DNA of 64,000 nt from contig NZ_UHIP01000001.1 of assembly GCF_900460245.1 (NCBI RefSeq), positions 186,001-250,000 on the forward strand. Reading direction: 5' to 3'. This DNA is from Vibrio fluvialis. GTDB lineage: Bacteria; Pseudomonadota; Gammaproteobacteria; Enterobacterales; Vibrionaceae. The translations under genes were made by a program, and so were the position numbers. Positions within the stretch are counted from its first letter, which is position 1; every line of letters begins with the position of its first letter. This document shows positions 42,301-51,932 of this stretch, one piece after another. The notes below the pieces were generated by a model that saw only the letters and a program-made list of their open reading frames with translations, made no database searches and was not told where the DNA came from.

Positions 42301-43137
42301 TCGATAGCGCTGCCGTGGGGACGGATTGTGGTCGAAGAACTGCCGCCGAGCGCGATCAGTGTCTCGAAAGATCAGGTGCTGGTGAATGCGGATCTGCAGC
42401 CGATTTCAGAGCAGAGTAGCATACCGTTTAACGTCGAAACCAACGTCAGCATCGTGATTGGTAATGACTTCAAACTGAGTGCGTTTGGTTTGGAAGGTGG
42501 TCTGGTGGGACGTTTGCAGGTCAGCCAGAAAGACCAGGGGCCATTTGTGACCGGTGAGGTGAATATTCAGGATGGTCAGTACCGCTCGTTTGGTCAGGAC
42601 TTGATCATTCAGGAGGGTAAGATTCTGATGAATGGCCCGGTGGATCAGCCATACGTGTCGATCAAAGCGATTCGTAACCCGGACAACACTCAGGACGATG
42701 TGGTTGCCGGGGTGCAGGTGACGGGCCCGGCAGATGAACCGACGGTGTCGATTTTCTCCGACCCGAGTATGCCGCAGGCCAACGCGCTGTCTTACTTGCT
42801 GCGCGGTCAGGACATTGATGGTGAAACGGGTGGCAACGCGATGACCACGACCCTGATTGGTCTGAGTCTGGCGAAAAGCGGTAAAGTGGTTGGCCAGATT
42901 GGCGAAGAGCTGGGCGTGCAGGATTTGCAGCTTGATACCGCCGGCTCGGGCGATGACTCACAGGTCACCGTAAGTGGTTACATTCTGCCAGGCTTGCAAG
43001 TGAAGTACGGTGTGGGTATTTTTAACTCGGTTGGCGAGTTTACGGTTCGCTACCGATTGATGAAAGATCTGTATCTTGAGGCGGTTTCAGGTCTCGACAG
43101 TGGTGTCGATCTGCTGTACCGGTTTGAGTTTGACTAA
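39376..43137 (+). CDS. tamB: Translocation and assembly module subunit TamB
   Basis: A 1253-residue AsmA-like protein (E. coli TamB 1259). One N-terminal transmembrane anchor (about 12-33, FTAALVALTIILTLAIAGLLF) is followed by a very long beta-taco domain that spans the periplasm and is rich in alternating hydrophobic residues, and a C-terminal DUF490 domain (about 930-1253; GEVNIQDGQYRSFGQDLIIQ). Family members with this fold shuttle phospholipid between membranes and help assemble beta-barrel proteins. Overlaps tamA by 4 bases. Confidence 0.95.
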   Translation: MIRRAIKWTKWFTAALVALTIILTLAIAGLLFTNQGLNLVVWGAQKALPQFSVGATQGALFPRFTLQQVRFNDAELNIDTEVDSLTLAVKASCLLDPVLCVNEVAISGLHLNLPSLPASSDEPPSAPSEPLTNLSTPVPIKLGRLVLDDIHLNVLGHQLDWQHFATSAAFQSNRLRIGQTDWQGVRVALAPAVETQTPAAPPAANEPAQDIVLPEVIIPLRIELNRFDLRDFTLVQETPIQIHHLGLKASAYQSQVSVDTLELDMPQVNAKLNTQITLSGDYPLSLALDATAKLAEAKGQTLTLNASGSVANLALKAQLAGRAEAQLNAKLQPLNREFPFDVTIDTLKAQWPLVEKGEYFVEAPRIAAKGSLQGYQLELQSHLKGNAVPEVDVALQGEGNLQRISLNELKVHTLGGDIQGQASADWSALVKWQASLNLKQIQPGLQWPQAEGVVSGDVATSGQLTKQGGWQVELPTLAIHGMVRDYPLDINGMLSASDVSGNSDFKFSTPGLTLAHGPNKVTAQGQLDKTWRLGLSLDLPDLAKSMPDLTGRVIGDVTLLGPLKEPKVKLALDADRLAWQQEAKVKHVTLSGSVVPMPTPQADISLRVQGMEYQDQVVRTVNLVARGTQAQHELTLDVDSDLVSTQLAVAGSLLEKPAMIWDGRLERARIESQQGVWELNHATEIKANIDQQNATIAAHCWRQAGSSLCLDKPATVGASGEAQLSVNQFDFAQVKAFLPPETLLRGSVDADVWAKWSPDQPPQVKAKIRMPEGNVEQKLEQTLKLGWDKIELNAMLVKNRLQADWQVDVTDNGDVSGKLTIPNVIAEDKQMQGALKLTTFNIDFLAPLIGEYSEVKSNIETDVTFSGAMLHPQVNGRFSVSDMQVRGDISPVEINAGTLAVNFNGYQATLDAGIETTDGKLNVTGDANWQQLDDWRVNAHVGAESLLVDLPPMVKMKVVPDLTLAMQPKLAKIDGSIALPWGRIVVEELPPSAISVSKDQVLVNADLQPISEQSSIPFNVETNVSIVIGNDFKLSAFGLEGGLVGRLQVSQKDQGPFVTGEVNIQDGQYRSFGQDLIIQEGKILMNGPVDQPYVSIKAIRNPDNTQDDVVAGVQVTGPADEPTVSIFSDPSMPQANALSYLLRGQDIDGETGGNAMTTTLIGLSLAKSGKVVGQIGEELGVQDLQLDTAGSGDDSQVTVSGYILPGLQVKYGVGIFNSVGEFTVRYRLMKDLYLEAVSGLDSGVDLLYRFEFD

Positions 43138-43183
43138 CGCGTTGGCGGCCGAAAATGAGCCGAATGCAAACAGGGAGAAGAGT

Positions 43184-43531
43184 GTGCAGCATCTGGTATT
43201 TGTTTATGGCACGTTGCGTCAGGGCGAAAGCAATCACAACTATCTGACCGACAGTGAACAACTCGGACGGTTTGATACGCAGCCAGAATATGCGCTGCAC
43301 GACTTGGGGCCGTATCCGGGCTTAGTCGCCGGTCATCAGTCGATTCATGGTGAAGTGTATCGGGTTGATGAGGAGACGCTGGCGAAGCTGGACGTTCTGG
43401 AAGATGTACCAGTGGAGTACCGACGTGAAACGATTGAAACCCCCTATGGCACCGCCTGGATATACATCTATCAGGATGCCAGCCGACTCGATTCCATCAT
43501 TGATTCCGGTGACTGGTGTCAACGGATTTAA
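43184..43531 (+). CDS. ytfP: Gamma-glutamylcyclotransferase-like protein YtfP
   Basis: A 115-residue GGCT-like protein (E. coli YtfP 113). The FVYGTLRQGESNHNYL substrate loop and LDVLEDVPVEYRRE with the conserved acidic residue are present. I chose a GTG at 43184 with GGAG 7-8 bases upstream, because a longer frame beginning inside tamB adds an unconserved 36 residues. Real activity toward gamma-glutamyl dipeptides is not proved for this branch. It follows tamB, as in E. coli. Confidence 0.88.
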   Translation: MQHLVFVYGTLRQGESNHNYLTDSEQLGRFDTQPEYALHDLGPYPGLVAGHQSIHGEVYRVDEETLAKLDVLEDVPVEYRRETIETPYGTAWIYIYQDASRLDSIIDSGDWCQRI

Positions 43532-43536
43532 GCCAC

Positions 43537-43566
43537 AAAAAAAGCCAGCATCGTGCTGGCTTTTTT
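43537..43566 (+). terminator. Bidirectional terminator between ytfP and ppa
   Basis: GCCAGCA and TGCTGGC flank a TCG loop, with A-rich and T-rich flanks of six or more on both sides. It ends convergent transcripts of ytfP and ppa. Confidence 0.93.
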
Positions 43567-43581
43567 AACGTTGCTTAGCGC

Positions 43582-44112
43582 TTATTTTTGCTGAGCACGC
43601 TCGTAAGAAGTCAGGATTTCAGCGCGAGCTGAAGCTGCATCTTCCCAACCATCTACTTTAACCCACTTGCCTGATTCAAGCTCTTTGTAGCGCTCGAAGA
43701 AGTGAGTGATTTGTGCTTTCAGAAGCTCTGGCAGGTCGTTTACGTCCTGAATGTGGTCGTACTCTTTAGACAGTTTAGAGTGCGGTACCGCAACAACTTT
43801 CGCGTCTTCACCTGACTCATCAGTCATTTTCAGTACGCCAACCGGACGGCAGCGAATGACTGAACCCGGGATAAGCGGGTATGGAGTTGGGACAAGTACG
43901 TCTACCGGATCACCGTCCAGAGACAGAGTGTGGTTCACGTAACCGTAGTTACATGGGTAGAACATTGGAGCAGACATGAAACGGTCTACGAACACAGCGC
44001 CAGACTCTTTGTCTACTTCGTATTTGATCGGATCAGCGTTCGCTGGAATTTCGATTACAACGTAGATGTCATCAGGAAGCGATTTGCCCGCTGGCACATT
44101 GTTTAAGCTCAT
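43582..44112 (-). CDS. ppa: Inorganic pyrophosphatase, family I
   Basis: A 176-residue enzyme, equal to E. coli PPase, that hydrolyses pyrophosphate and so pulls biosynthetic reactions forward. The DGDPVDVLV signature with Asp66, Asp68 and Asp71 (counting from Met) binds the magnesium ions. Start follows AAAAGGAAACC. Single gene with its own promoter. Confidence 0.97.
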   Translation of the reverse strand: MSLNNVPAGKSLPDDIYVVIEIPANADPIKYEVDKESGAVFVDRFMSAPMFYPCNYGYVNHTLSLDGDPVDVLVPTPYPLIPGSVIRCRPVGVLKMTDESGEDAKVVAVPHSKLSKEYDHIQDVNDLPELLKAQITHFFERYKELESGKWVKVDGWEDAASARAEILTSYERAQQK

Positions 44113-44157
44113 TAAGGTTTCCTTTTCGTTAGCCGGACTTCAAAAAATCGAGACTTA

Positions 44158-44185
44158 TTATTATTCAAGATTAGCTGAGGTGCAA
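44158..44185 (-). promoter_or_regulatory. Putative ppa promoter
   Basis: On the minus strand TTGCAC (44180-44185) and TAATAA (44158-44163) with 16-base spacing, 45 bases before the ppa ATG. The rest of the 228-base fbp-ppa spacer contains a small palindrome GAGAGT-TT-ACTCTC (44207-44220) and nothing else recognised. Confidence 0.45.
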
Positions 44186-44305
44186 AAATCAACGCACAGC
44201 AAAGCAGAGAGTTTACTCTCAAATTGCCCGATTCCCAAGTAAACCTAAGTCTAAGCACGACAATTGGCCACAGCTTACCGCTAACTGCCTGAATTTTATC
44301 AGCCC

Positions 44306-44333
44306 TAAAAAACAGCGCCGCAAGTGCGGCGCT
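44306..44333 (-). terminator. Terminator after fbp
   Basis: On the minus strand AGCGCCGC / GCGGCGCT (44314-44333) is followed by a T run. It lies 8 bases beyond the fbp stop. Confidence 0.9.
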
Positions 44334-44340
44334 ATCTGAC

Positions 44341-45360
<1,020 letters not shown>

Positions 45361-45530
45361 TTAACACTAATTTTTTGGGGGAGTATGTCGGCGCGGTGGC
45401 GGGTTCTTTGGGGGGAACTTATTTGCACTCGCGCCTAGCGAGGATTTTAGGGGTTAGATCTTTTTATGGGTAATGAAGTAACAGACGGAGATCTCAATTT
45501 GTTTGTCGACTTTTTGGAAATTACATAGCT

Positions 45531-45566
45531 CTGATTTGCGACGCTCGCTTTTGCGATGCGAATCAG
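45531..45566. other. Imperfect inverted repeat upstream of mpl
   Basis: CTGATTTGC (45531-45539) and GCGAATCAG (45558-45566) pair at 8 of 9 positions; inner TCGC-TTTT-GCGA extends the stem with a small internal loop. It ends 44 bases before the mpl ATG and has no U-tract. Role unknown. Confidence 0.45.
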
Positions 45567-45610
45567 GATAATGGAGCGCAATACAAAACAGTCGTAATGA
45601 GGCTAGGTTT

Positions 45611-46981
45611 ATGCACATTCATATTCTGGGAATTTGTGGCACGTTCATGGGTGGTGTCGCCATGTTGGCTCGCCAATTGGGCCATAAAGTGACCGGTAGT
45701 GACGCCAATGTTTACCCGCCAATGAGCACTATGTTGGAGGCTCAGGGCATCGAAATTATCGAAGGTTTTGACCCGGCACAATTGGAGCCGAGGCCAGACC
45801 TGGTGGTGGTTGGCAACGCAATGAGTCGTGGAAACCCTTGCGTGGAATATGTGCTGAATCATAACCTGCGTTACACCTCAGGGCCGCAGTGGCTGCAAGA
45901 TTTTCTTTTGCATGATCGTTGGGTACTGGCAGTTTCGGGAACGCACGGAAAAACTACCACTTCGAGCATGCTGGCATGGGTGTTAGAGCATTGTGGCTAC
46001 CAACCCGGCTTTCTGGTCGGCGGGGTGCTGGGCAATTTCGGCATTTCGGCGCGTCTGGGCGACAGCATGTTTTTCGTTGTCGAAGCGGACGAATACGACA
46101 GCGCTTTTTTCGATAAGCGTTCGAAGTTCGTTCACTACCATCCTCGCACCTTGGTGATGAATAACCTTGAGTTCGATCATGCAGATATCTTCGATGATCT
46201 GGAAGCGATTAAGCGCCAATTTCACCATCTCGTGCGTACCGTGCCGGGCAATGGCCGTATTTTGGCACCGCAACAAGACGCTGCTTTAGCCGATGTATTG
46301 CACCGCGGATGTTGGAGTGAAACCGAATTCACTGGCGAGCAGGGCGACTGGCAGGCGGAAAAAGTCCGTAAAGATGGCTCTGAGTTCCATGTGCTGCTCA
46401 AGGGTGAACGTGTCGGCAGCGTAAAATGGGATTTGGTCGGCGACCACAACGTCAATAACGCCTTGATGACCATCGCAGCGGCACGCCATGTCGGCGTTAC
46501 GCCGGATCTGGCGTGTGAGGCGCTCGGACTGTTTGTGAATACCAAACGCCGCCTGGAACTGAAAGGTGAAGAAAATGGTGTCACGTTGTATGACGATTTT
46601 GCCCATCATCCTACGGCGATTGAACTGACATTAGGCGGACTGCGTAATAAGGTCGGCGACAGCAAAATCATTGCGGTGCTGGAGCCCCGTTCGGCGACGA
46701 TGAAACTGGGTGTGCACAAAGAAACCTTGGCAGCATCATTGGCGGCAGCGGATTCGGTCTATCTGTTCCAGCCTGCTAATATTCCATGGTCAGTGCAAGA
46801 TGTGGCACAGCAATGTTCGCAGCCCGCTCATGTGGGTGACAATATGGCCGACTTTGTGGCGCAAATCTGCCAGGAAGCCAAGCCGGGCGATCAGATTCTG
46901 GTGATGAGCAACGGCGGGTTTGACGGTATTCATGGCAAACTGCTGGCGGCGCTCAAAGCTAAAGCGCAGCAGCCTGCGTGA
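45611..46981 (+). CDS. mpl: UDP-N-acetylmuramate:tripeptide ligase Mpl
   Basis: A 456-residue Mur-ligase that joins the recycled tripeptide L-Ala-gamma-D-Glu-mesoDAP to UDP-MurNAc, returning cell-wall material to synthesis. An N-terminal Rossmann-like domain (HILGICGTFMGGVAMLARQLGH), the ATP-binding SGTHGKTTTSSMLAWVLE (about 109-126) and the NNLEFDHADIF segment are visible. Length equals E. coli Mpl (457). Confidence 0.96.
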   Translation: MHIHILGICGTFMGGVAMLARQLGHKVTGSDANVYPPMSTMLEAQGIEIIEGFDPAQLEPRPDLVVVGNAMSRGNPCVEYVLNHNLRYTSGPQWLQDFLLHDRWVLAVSGTHGKTTTSSMLAWVLEHCGYQPGFLVGGVLGNFGISARLGDSMFFVVEADEYDSAFFDKRSKFVHYHPRTLVMNNLEFDHADIFDDLEAIKRQFHHLVRTVPGNGRILAPQQDAALADVLHRGCWSETEFTGEQGDWQAEKVRKDGSEFHVLLKGERVGSVKWDLVGDHNVNNALMTIAAARHVGVTPDLACEALGLFVNTKRRLELKGEENGVTLYDDFAHHPTAIELTLGGLRNKVGDSKIIAVLEPRSATMKLGVHKETLAASLAAADSVYLFQPANIPWSVQDVAQQCSQPAHVGDNMADFVAQICQEAKPGDQILVMSNGGFDGIHGKLLAALKAKAQQPA

Positions 46982-47010
46982 AGATTAAACAGTGAACGTG
47001 CGATAACGCT

Positions 47011-47634
47011 ATGACAAAACAACAAAAAGCCATCACGTTGGCCTGGACGGGCGCCTCTGGCGCGCCTTATGGCCTGCGCCTGCTGCAATGTCTGCTGGCG
47101 GCGGACTACACCGTTTACCTGCTGATCTCATCAGCTGCGAGAGTGGTACTCGCGACGGAACACGGTCTCAAACTCCCTGCCGGACCGGAAGCGGCCAAAG
47201 AGGCACTGGTCGCCCATTTGGGGTGTGACGCCGACAAGCTGGTGGTGTGCGGTAAAGAAGACTGGTTTTCTCCGGTGGCGTCGGGTTCTGCGGCGCCGAA
47301 GCAGATGGTGGTCTGTCCGTGCTCAGCCGGCAGTGTGGCGGCGATTGCCCATGGTATGTCGGACAATCTGATCGAACGTGCAGCCGATGTGGTGATGAAA
47401 GAGCGTGGTCAGTTGCTGCTGGTGGTGCGCGAAACGCCGTTCTCGACGTTGCACCTCGAAAACATGCACAAGCTGTCGCAAATGGGCGTGACGATCATGC
47501 CGGCGGCACCGGGTTTTTATCATCAACCCCAATCGATTGACGATTTGGTCGATTTTATGGTGGCGCGCATTCTCGATCATCTCGGCATTGAACAGAAACT
47601 GGTGGCGCGCTGGGGTTACGACCAACGCGTGTGA
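47011..47634 (+). CDS. ubiX: Flavin prenyltransferase UbiX
   Basis: A 207-residue flavoprotein that makes prenylated FMN, the cofactor of the UbiD decarboxylase in ubiquinone synthesis. [17 protein letters not shown] (about 10-26) forms the flavin site; [30 protein letters not shown] is split here as [13 protein letters not shown] and [11 protein letters not shown], both conserved. Only 29 bases after mpl, so the two may be cotranscribed, though no ribosome-binding site is strong. Confidence 0.95.
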   Translation: MTKQQKAITLAWTGASGAPYGLRLLQCLLAADYTVYLLISSAARVVLATEHGLKLPAGPEAAKEALVAHLGCDADKLVVCGKEDWFSPVASGSAAPKQMVVCPCSAGSVAAIAHGMSDNLIERAADVVMKERGQLLLVVRETPFSTLHLENMHKLSQMGVTIMPAAPGFYHQPQSIDDLVDFMVARILDHLGIEQKLVARWGYDQRV

Positions 47635-47672
47635 GTCGCTTTTTTACGCGAATAGAATTACAATCCGTACCA

Positions 47673-47816
47673 CTCATCGGGGAGCCCACCATTCACCATG
47701 TGAATGGCGCTGAGATCAAGCCTAGCTTGGGACCCGCATTAGTCACAAAGGTTGTGCCCTGCACAATACTTTGCGGTTATACACCTGAACCAGATAATGC
47801 TGGCGTAGGAATTGAG
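47673..47816 (+). promoter_or_regulatory. TPP (thiamine pyrophosphate) riboswitch
   Basis: The conserved THI-box parts are present in order: P1 arm CTCA (47673), GGGGAGCCC, the GCTGAGA motif (47709-47715), GGGACCC, then the CTGAACCAGATAATGCTGGCGTAGGA segment in two adjoining blocks (47785-47810), closing TGAG (47813-47816). Between them the P3 helix region is longer than minimal. A -10-like TACAAT lies at 47659-47664. It precedes thiB, the correct context. Confidence 0.95.
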
Positions 47817-47852
47817 CTGGGTTTGCGAAACCGATTAACGGACTGATCACAT

Positions 47853-47891
47853 CCTCCCTCAAGCCTGTGCCGCTCAATGAGGAGAGCGAGC
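47853..47891 (+). promoter_or_regulatory. Candidate ribosome-binding-site hairpin of the TPP switch
   Basis: CGCTC (47871-47875) and GAGCG (47884-47888) enclose AATGAGGA, placing the GAGGAG ribosome-binding site of thiB in a hairpin; CCTCC (47853-47857) could pair with it in the other fold. This suggests control of translation start by TPP. Confidence 0.5.
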
Positions 47892-47892
47892 C

Positions 47893-48882
47893 TTGAATAC
47901 CAAACTGACGGCCATTGCGATGGCAACCCTGTTTTCTTCTGCAGCCTTTGCGGCGCCGACGTTAACCGTCTACACCTACGACTCTTTTGCTGCGGATTGG
48001 GGCCCTGGCCCGGCTGTAGAAAAAGCCTTTGAAGCGCAATGCGGCTGCGATCTCAACTTCGTTGCGCTCGATGACGGCGTGTCGATTCTTAACCGCTTGC
48101 GCCTGGAAGGTAACAAGACCAAAGCCGATGTGGTGCTGGGATTGGACAACAACCTGATGGTGGAAGCCAAACAAACAGGCTTGTTAGCCAAACACACCAC
48201 CGATACGCACGCGGTGCACCTGCCAAACGGCTGGAGTGATGACACCTTTGTACCGTACGATTACGGCTACTTTGCCTTTGTATACAACAAGCAAAAACTG
48301 ACCAACCCGCCTACCAGCCTGAAAGAGCTGGTGGAAAAGCGCGACGATTTGCGCGTGATTTATCAGGATCCGCGTACCTCCACGCCAGGCCAAGGTTTGT
48401 TGCTGTGGATGAAGTCGGTGTATGGCGATGACGCAGCGCAGGCGTGGCAGAAACTGGCCAACAAAACCGTGACCGTGACCAAAGGCTGGTCGGAAGCGTA
48501 CTCGATGTTCCTGGATGGCGAATCCGACATGGTACTGTCTTACACCACATCGCCGGCTTATCACCTGATTGCTGAAAACGATGACAAGTACGCAACGGCG
48601 AACTTTGCCGAAGGTCATTACATGCAGGTCGAAGTGGCGGCCAAAGTGAAGGGGTCGCCGAACGACAAGTTGGCGGATGAGTTCCTACAATTTATGCTCA
48701 GCAACGAGTTCCAGTCTTTGATGCCAACGGGCAACTGGATGTATCCGGTGACCGACGTGGCGCTGCCAAAAGGTTTCGAGACGTTGAGTGTGCCAGCCAA
48801 ATCGTTGTCGTTCAACGCAGAAGAGGTGGCAGCGAAGCGCAAAGGCTGGATTCGTGAATGGCAAAACGCTCTGACATTCTGA
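47893..48882 (+). CDS. thiB: Thiamine ABC transporter periplasmic binding protein
   Basis: A 329-residue periplasmic protein (E. coli ThiB 327) that captures thiamine, TMP and TPP. It starts at TTG, giving a signal peptide NTKLTAIAMATLFSSAAFA, after GAGGAGAGCGAGCC; an internal ATG at codon 10 would leave too short a leader. APTLTVYTYDSFAADWGPGP is typical of the family. First gene of thiBPQ under a TPP riboswitch. Confidence 0.95.
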   Translation: MNTKLTAIAMATLFSSAAFAAPTLTVYTYDSFAADWGPGPAVEKAFEAQCGCDLNFVALDDGVSILNRLRLEGNKTKADVVLGLDNNLMVEAKQTGLLAKHTTDTHAVHLPNGWSDDTFVPYDYGYFAFVYNKQKLTNPPTSLKELVEKRDDLRVIYQDPRTSTPGQGLLLWMKSVYGDDAAQAWQKLANKTVTVTKGWSEAYSMFLDGESDMVLSYTTSPAYHLIAENDDKYATANFAEGHYMQVEVAAKVKGSPNDKLADEFLQFMLSNEFQSLMPTGNWMYPVTDVALPKGFETLSVPAKSLSFNAEEVAAKRKGWIREWQNALTF

Positions 48883-48889
48883 GCCATTA

Positions 48890-50500
48890 ATGCAAAGTCG
48901 TACGCCTAAACTTGGCATCGGGGTCGCGACAGTTGTCGCGGCCTTTGTCCTTTCTGCGCTGAGCGCGTTATTGTGGCAAGCGCCGAATCTCAATTTGGGG
49001 CAGATTTGGGGCGATGCTTATTATCGCCACGTCACCTGGTTCAGTTTTTATCAAGCCCTGTTGTCGACGCTGCTCAGTGTTGGTCTGGCGGTGCCCGTGG
49101 CGCACGCGTTAAGCCGCCGCCGTTTCCCCGGGCGCGGACTGCTGCTCAAACTGTTTGCTATGACGCTGGTGCTGCCTGTGCTGGTCGGGGTTTTTGGCCT
49201 GCTGGCGATCTATGGTAACAGTGGCTTACTGGCAAGCGGGCTGCAACACTGGCAGCTCAAACTGCCGTTTTCATTGTATGGCCTCAACGGCATTTTGCTC
49301 GCCCATGTGTTTTTTAATCTGCCGTATGCCGCGCGTTTGCTACTGCAAAGTCTGGACACCATTCCGGCTGAGCAGCATAAGCTGTGCGCTCATCTTGGTA
49401 TGACGGGATGGCACAAGTTTGTCGCGGTGGAGTGGCCGCGTCTGCGTCAACAACTGCCGCATGTGTTTGGCTTGGTGTTTATGCTGTGTTTTACCAGTTT
49501 TGCCACCGTGATGGCACTGGGGGGCGGGCCTAAATCGACCACGATTGAGCTGGCGATTTACCAGGCGATCAAGTTCGATTTCGATCTGCAAACCGGCGCG
49601 CTCTTGGCACTGTGGCAGATGTTGCTGTGTGGTTTGCTGACCCTGTCGATTCAACGCATTTCGCGTCCGTTGCCGGTCAATAGTGGCAGTTTATCCGAGC
49701 AGCGCTGGTTGCGTGATTCGCGCTGGAGCCGCTTGTGGGATGGGGCATGGATCAGCCTTGCTCTGCTGCTGGTCATCCCACCGCTGCTGATGGTGGTACT
49801 GAGTGGTCTCAACGATAAGCTCGTCAGTGTGCTGAGCAGCGGCGATTTCTGGAGTGCGATGGGCGCATCGTTGCAGGTTGCGGTGCTGGCGAGTTCGCTG
49901 GCGCTGCTGGCGGGGGCGGCGATCATTATCACCAGTCGTCACTGGCGTTTGCAGTCACACCCGCGCCGGGCAAACGGACTTGAGCTGATTGGCACCATCA
50001 TTCTGGTGACGCCGGGCCTGGTGATCAGTACCGGATTGTTCTTACTGCTGCGTAATCTGACCGATGTGTTCATCCTCGCGTATTGGGTCGTGGTGGCGGT
50101 CAATGGCCTGATGGCGTTGCCGTATGTGGTCAAGACGCTCAGTCAACCGATGCTGCATCTGGCGCAACAATACCAGTTCTTGTGTGCCAGTTTAGGCATG
50201 CGCGGCTGGCAACGCCTGCGCTTGATTGAACTGCGCGCACTGCGCAAACCGCTGGCGCATGCGTTTACCATCAGTTTTCTATTGTCGATGGGCGATTTGA
50301 GTGCCATTGCGCTGTTTGGCAGCCAAGATTTTCGCACGCTGCCGCTCTATCTCTATCAACTGCTGGGCAGCTATCAAATGCAGGCCGCGGCGGTGGTATC
50401 ACTGGTGCTGCTGGTGCTGAGTGTTGGCCTGTTTTATCTGATTGAACGCCTGTTTCGAGTGCGTTCGTCTTCTACATCATCGCGGAGAAGTTCATGTTAG
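48890..50500 (+). CDS. thiP: Thiamine ABC transporter permease
   Basis: A 536-residue double permease (E. coli ThiP 536) with about twelve transmembrane helices in two halves. The EAA-type loops are visible as CAHLGMTGWHKFVAVEWPRL (about 166-185) and CASLGMRGWQRLRLIELRAL (about 430-449), one in each half. Follows thiB after 7 bases. Confidence 0.95.
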   Translation: MQSRTPKLGIGVATVVAAFVLSALSALLWQAPNLNLGQIWGDAYYRHVTWFSFYQALLSTLLSVGLAVPVAHALSRRRFPGRGLLLKLFAMTLVLPVLVGVFGLLAIYGNSGLLASGLQHWQLKLPFSLYGLNGILLAHVFFNLPYAARLLLQSLDTIPAEQHKLCAHLGMTGWHKFVAVEWPRLRQQLPHVFGLVFMLCFTSFATVMALGGGPKSTTIELAIYQAIKFDFDLQTGALLALWQMLLCGLLTLSIQRISRPLPVNSGSLSEQRWLRDSRWSRLWDGAWISLALLLVIPPLLMVVLSGLNDKLVSVLSSGDFWSAMGASLQVAVLASSLALLAGAAIIITSRHWRLQSHPRRANGLELIGTIILVTPGLVISTGLFLLLRNLTDVFILAYWVVVAVNGLMALPYVVKTLSQPMLHLAQQYQFLCASLGMRGWQRLRLIELRALRKPLAHAFTISFLLSMGDLSAIALFGSQDFRTLPLYLYQLLGSYQMQAAAVVSLVLLVLSVGLFYLIERLFRVRSSSTSSRRSSC

Positions 50501-51210
50501 TGCTGGATAATGTGCGTTATGAATATCAGGATGAGTGGTTCGTGTTTGACCTCAGTGTCGCGCAAGGCAGCATTGTCGCACTGATGGGACCAAGCGGAGC
50601 GGGCAAGTCGACGTTGCTCAGCTTGGTGGCCGGTTTTATTGAACCGCACAGCGGGGATATTCGCGTGCAAAGCAATGGTGAAGCTGTGTCGGTGGTAGGG
50701 AAAGCGCCTTACCTGCGTCCGTTTTCGATGCTGTTTCAAGAGCACAATCTGTTTGCGCACCTGAGCGTGCGTGACAACATTAGTTTGGGATTGCATCCGG
50801 GGCTCAAACTCAGTGCCGCGCAGCGTGAACAGGTGGTGCGTGCTGCTAACATGGTTGGGGTGGGGGATTTTCTCGATCGTCTGCCGGAGCAACTGTCTGG
50901 TGGTCAGCGTCAGCGCGTCGCACTGGCCCGCTGTTTTGTTCAGCCGCATCCGGTGTGGTTACTGGATGAGCCGTTTTCAGCACTGGATCCGCTGCTGCGT
51001 GAGGAAATGTTAACGCTGGTAAAGACCTTGGCAGCGGAACGCAGTATCACCGTGTTAATGGTGACGCACCACATCAGTGATGCCCGTGCTATCGCCACGC
51101 ATTTTGCGTTTATGGCCCAAGGCCAAGTGCAGCGTATGGAGCCGATTGCCGCATTGACGGCGCAGCACAGCTACGCGCCATTGGCGGAATTTGTTCGCGC
51201 AGGTGAATAA
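50494..51210 (+). CDS. thiQ: Thiamine ABC transporter ATP-binding protein
   Basis: A 238-residue ATPase (E. coli ThiQ 232). Walker A MGPSGAGKST (31-40), signature LSGGQRQRVALARCF, Walker B VWLLDEPFSALDP and the H-loop MVTHHISDA are complete. Its start overlaps the end of thiP by 7 bases, so translation is coupled. It powers uptake with ThiP and ThiB. Confidence 0.96.
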   Translation: MLVLDNVRYEYQDEWFVFDLSVAQGSIVALMGPSGAGKSTLLSLVAGFIEPHSGDIRVQSNGEAVSVVGKAPYLRPFSMLFQEHNLFAHLSVRDNISLGLHPGLKLSAAQREQVVRAANMVGVGDFLDRLPEQLSGGQRQRVALARCFVQPHPVWLLDEPFSALDPLLREEMLTLVKTLAAERSITVLMVTHHISDARAIATHFAFMAQGQVQRMEPIAALTAQHSYAPLAEFVRAGE

Positions 51211-51244
51211 GCGTTTTTCGAAGATTTGCTCAATGACAAGCAAG

Positions 51245-51272
51245 AAAAAAGGTTGGCATAGCCAACCTTTTT
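51245..51272 (+). terminator. Bidirectional terminator after thiQ
   Basis: GGTTGGC, ATA, GCCAACC between six A and five T. It serves thiQ and the convergent darP. Confidence 0.92.
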
Positions 51273-51296
51273 CGTGATTACCACAGGCAGAAACAC

Positions 51297-51824
51297 TCAG
51301 AACTCTTGGTCGTTGAGGGTTTTCAGCATCTGGAAAATTTCGCGAGAAGCTTTTGGCGGTTTCTCGCCTTGTTTCTCTTTTTTCGCCTGACGTGCCAGCA
51401 GACGCAGACGTTGACGATCGGCATCCGGATACAGTGCCATCACGTCTTCGATTGCGTCATCACCTTGCTCGACGATGCGATCGCGCATCTGTTCCAGCTT
51501 GTGCAGCACCGCAGTATTTTGTGAGTGCTTGTTGCGCAGTTTGTCCAGCGCCGCCTGTAGCGGTTCTGGGTCAATATTACGCATCAGACGGCCAATGTAT
51601 TGCAGTTGACGACGACGTGCTTCGTTTTTAAAACGCTGCGCATCTTTGATCGCGGCTGCCAAGTCATCGGGTAGCGGGAATTTCGCCAGCACAGACGGCT
51701 TGAGTTCAACCAGTTCTTCGCCCAGTTTTTGCAGCACAATCATATCGTTCTTCATCTCGGTCTTACTTACCCAGATGATTTCGTCTTCGTCTTCCCAAGG
51801 GGCTTTTTGATTCTTACGAGCCAT
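51297..51824 (-). CDS. darP: Ribosome-associated protein DarP/YjgA (DUF615)
   Basis: A 175-residue protein matching E. coli YjgA (183), a factor for late 50S assembly that protects the peptidyl-transferase region. Conserved: [15 protein letters not shown] near the start, [16 protein letters not shown], and [24 protein letters not shown] at the end. I chose the ATG at 51824; a GTG three codons upstream is possible. Divergent from pmbA as in E. coli. Confidence 0.94.
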   Translation of the reverse strand: MARKNQKAPWEDEDEIIWVSKTEMKNDMIVLQKLGEELVELKPSVLAKFPLPDDLAAAIKDAQRFKNEARRRQLQYIGRLMRNIDPEPLQAALDKLRNKHSQNTAVLHKLEQMRDRIVEQGDDAIEDVMALYPDADRQRLRLLARQAKKEKQGEKPPKASREIFQMLKTLNDQEF

Positions 51825-51932
51825 TTTCTTCACTAATGAGTTATTTATGTCTGCTATTTTAGCAAGAATCGTGGGGAGAAAGCGAAATTCTTGTTATCCT
51901 AACCACATTAAAGCGCAATAGTTGGATGAGAT

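Noticed and set aside
43076..43183. Longer YtfP with an N-terminal secretion-like segment
   Set aside because: That segment is the tamB C-terminus read in another frame; family length and the GGAG site favour the GTG at 43184.
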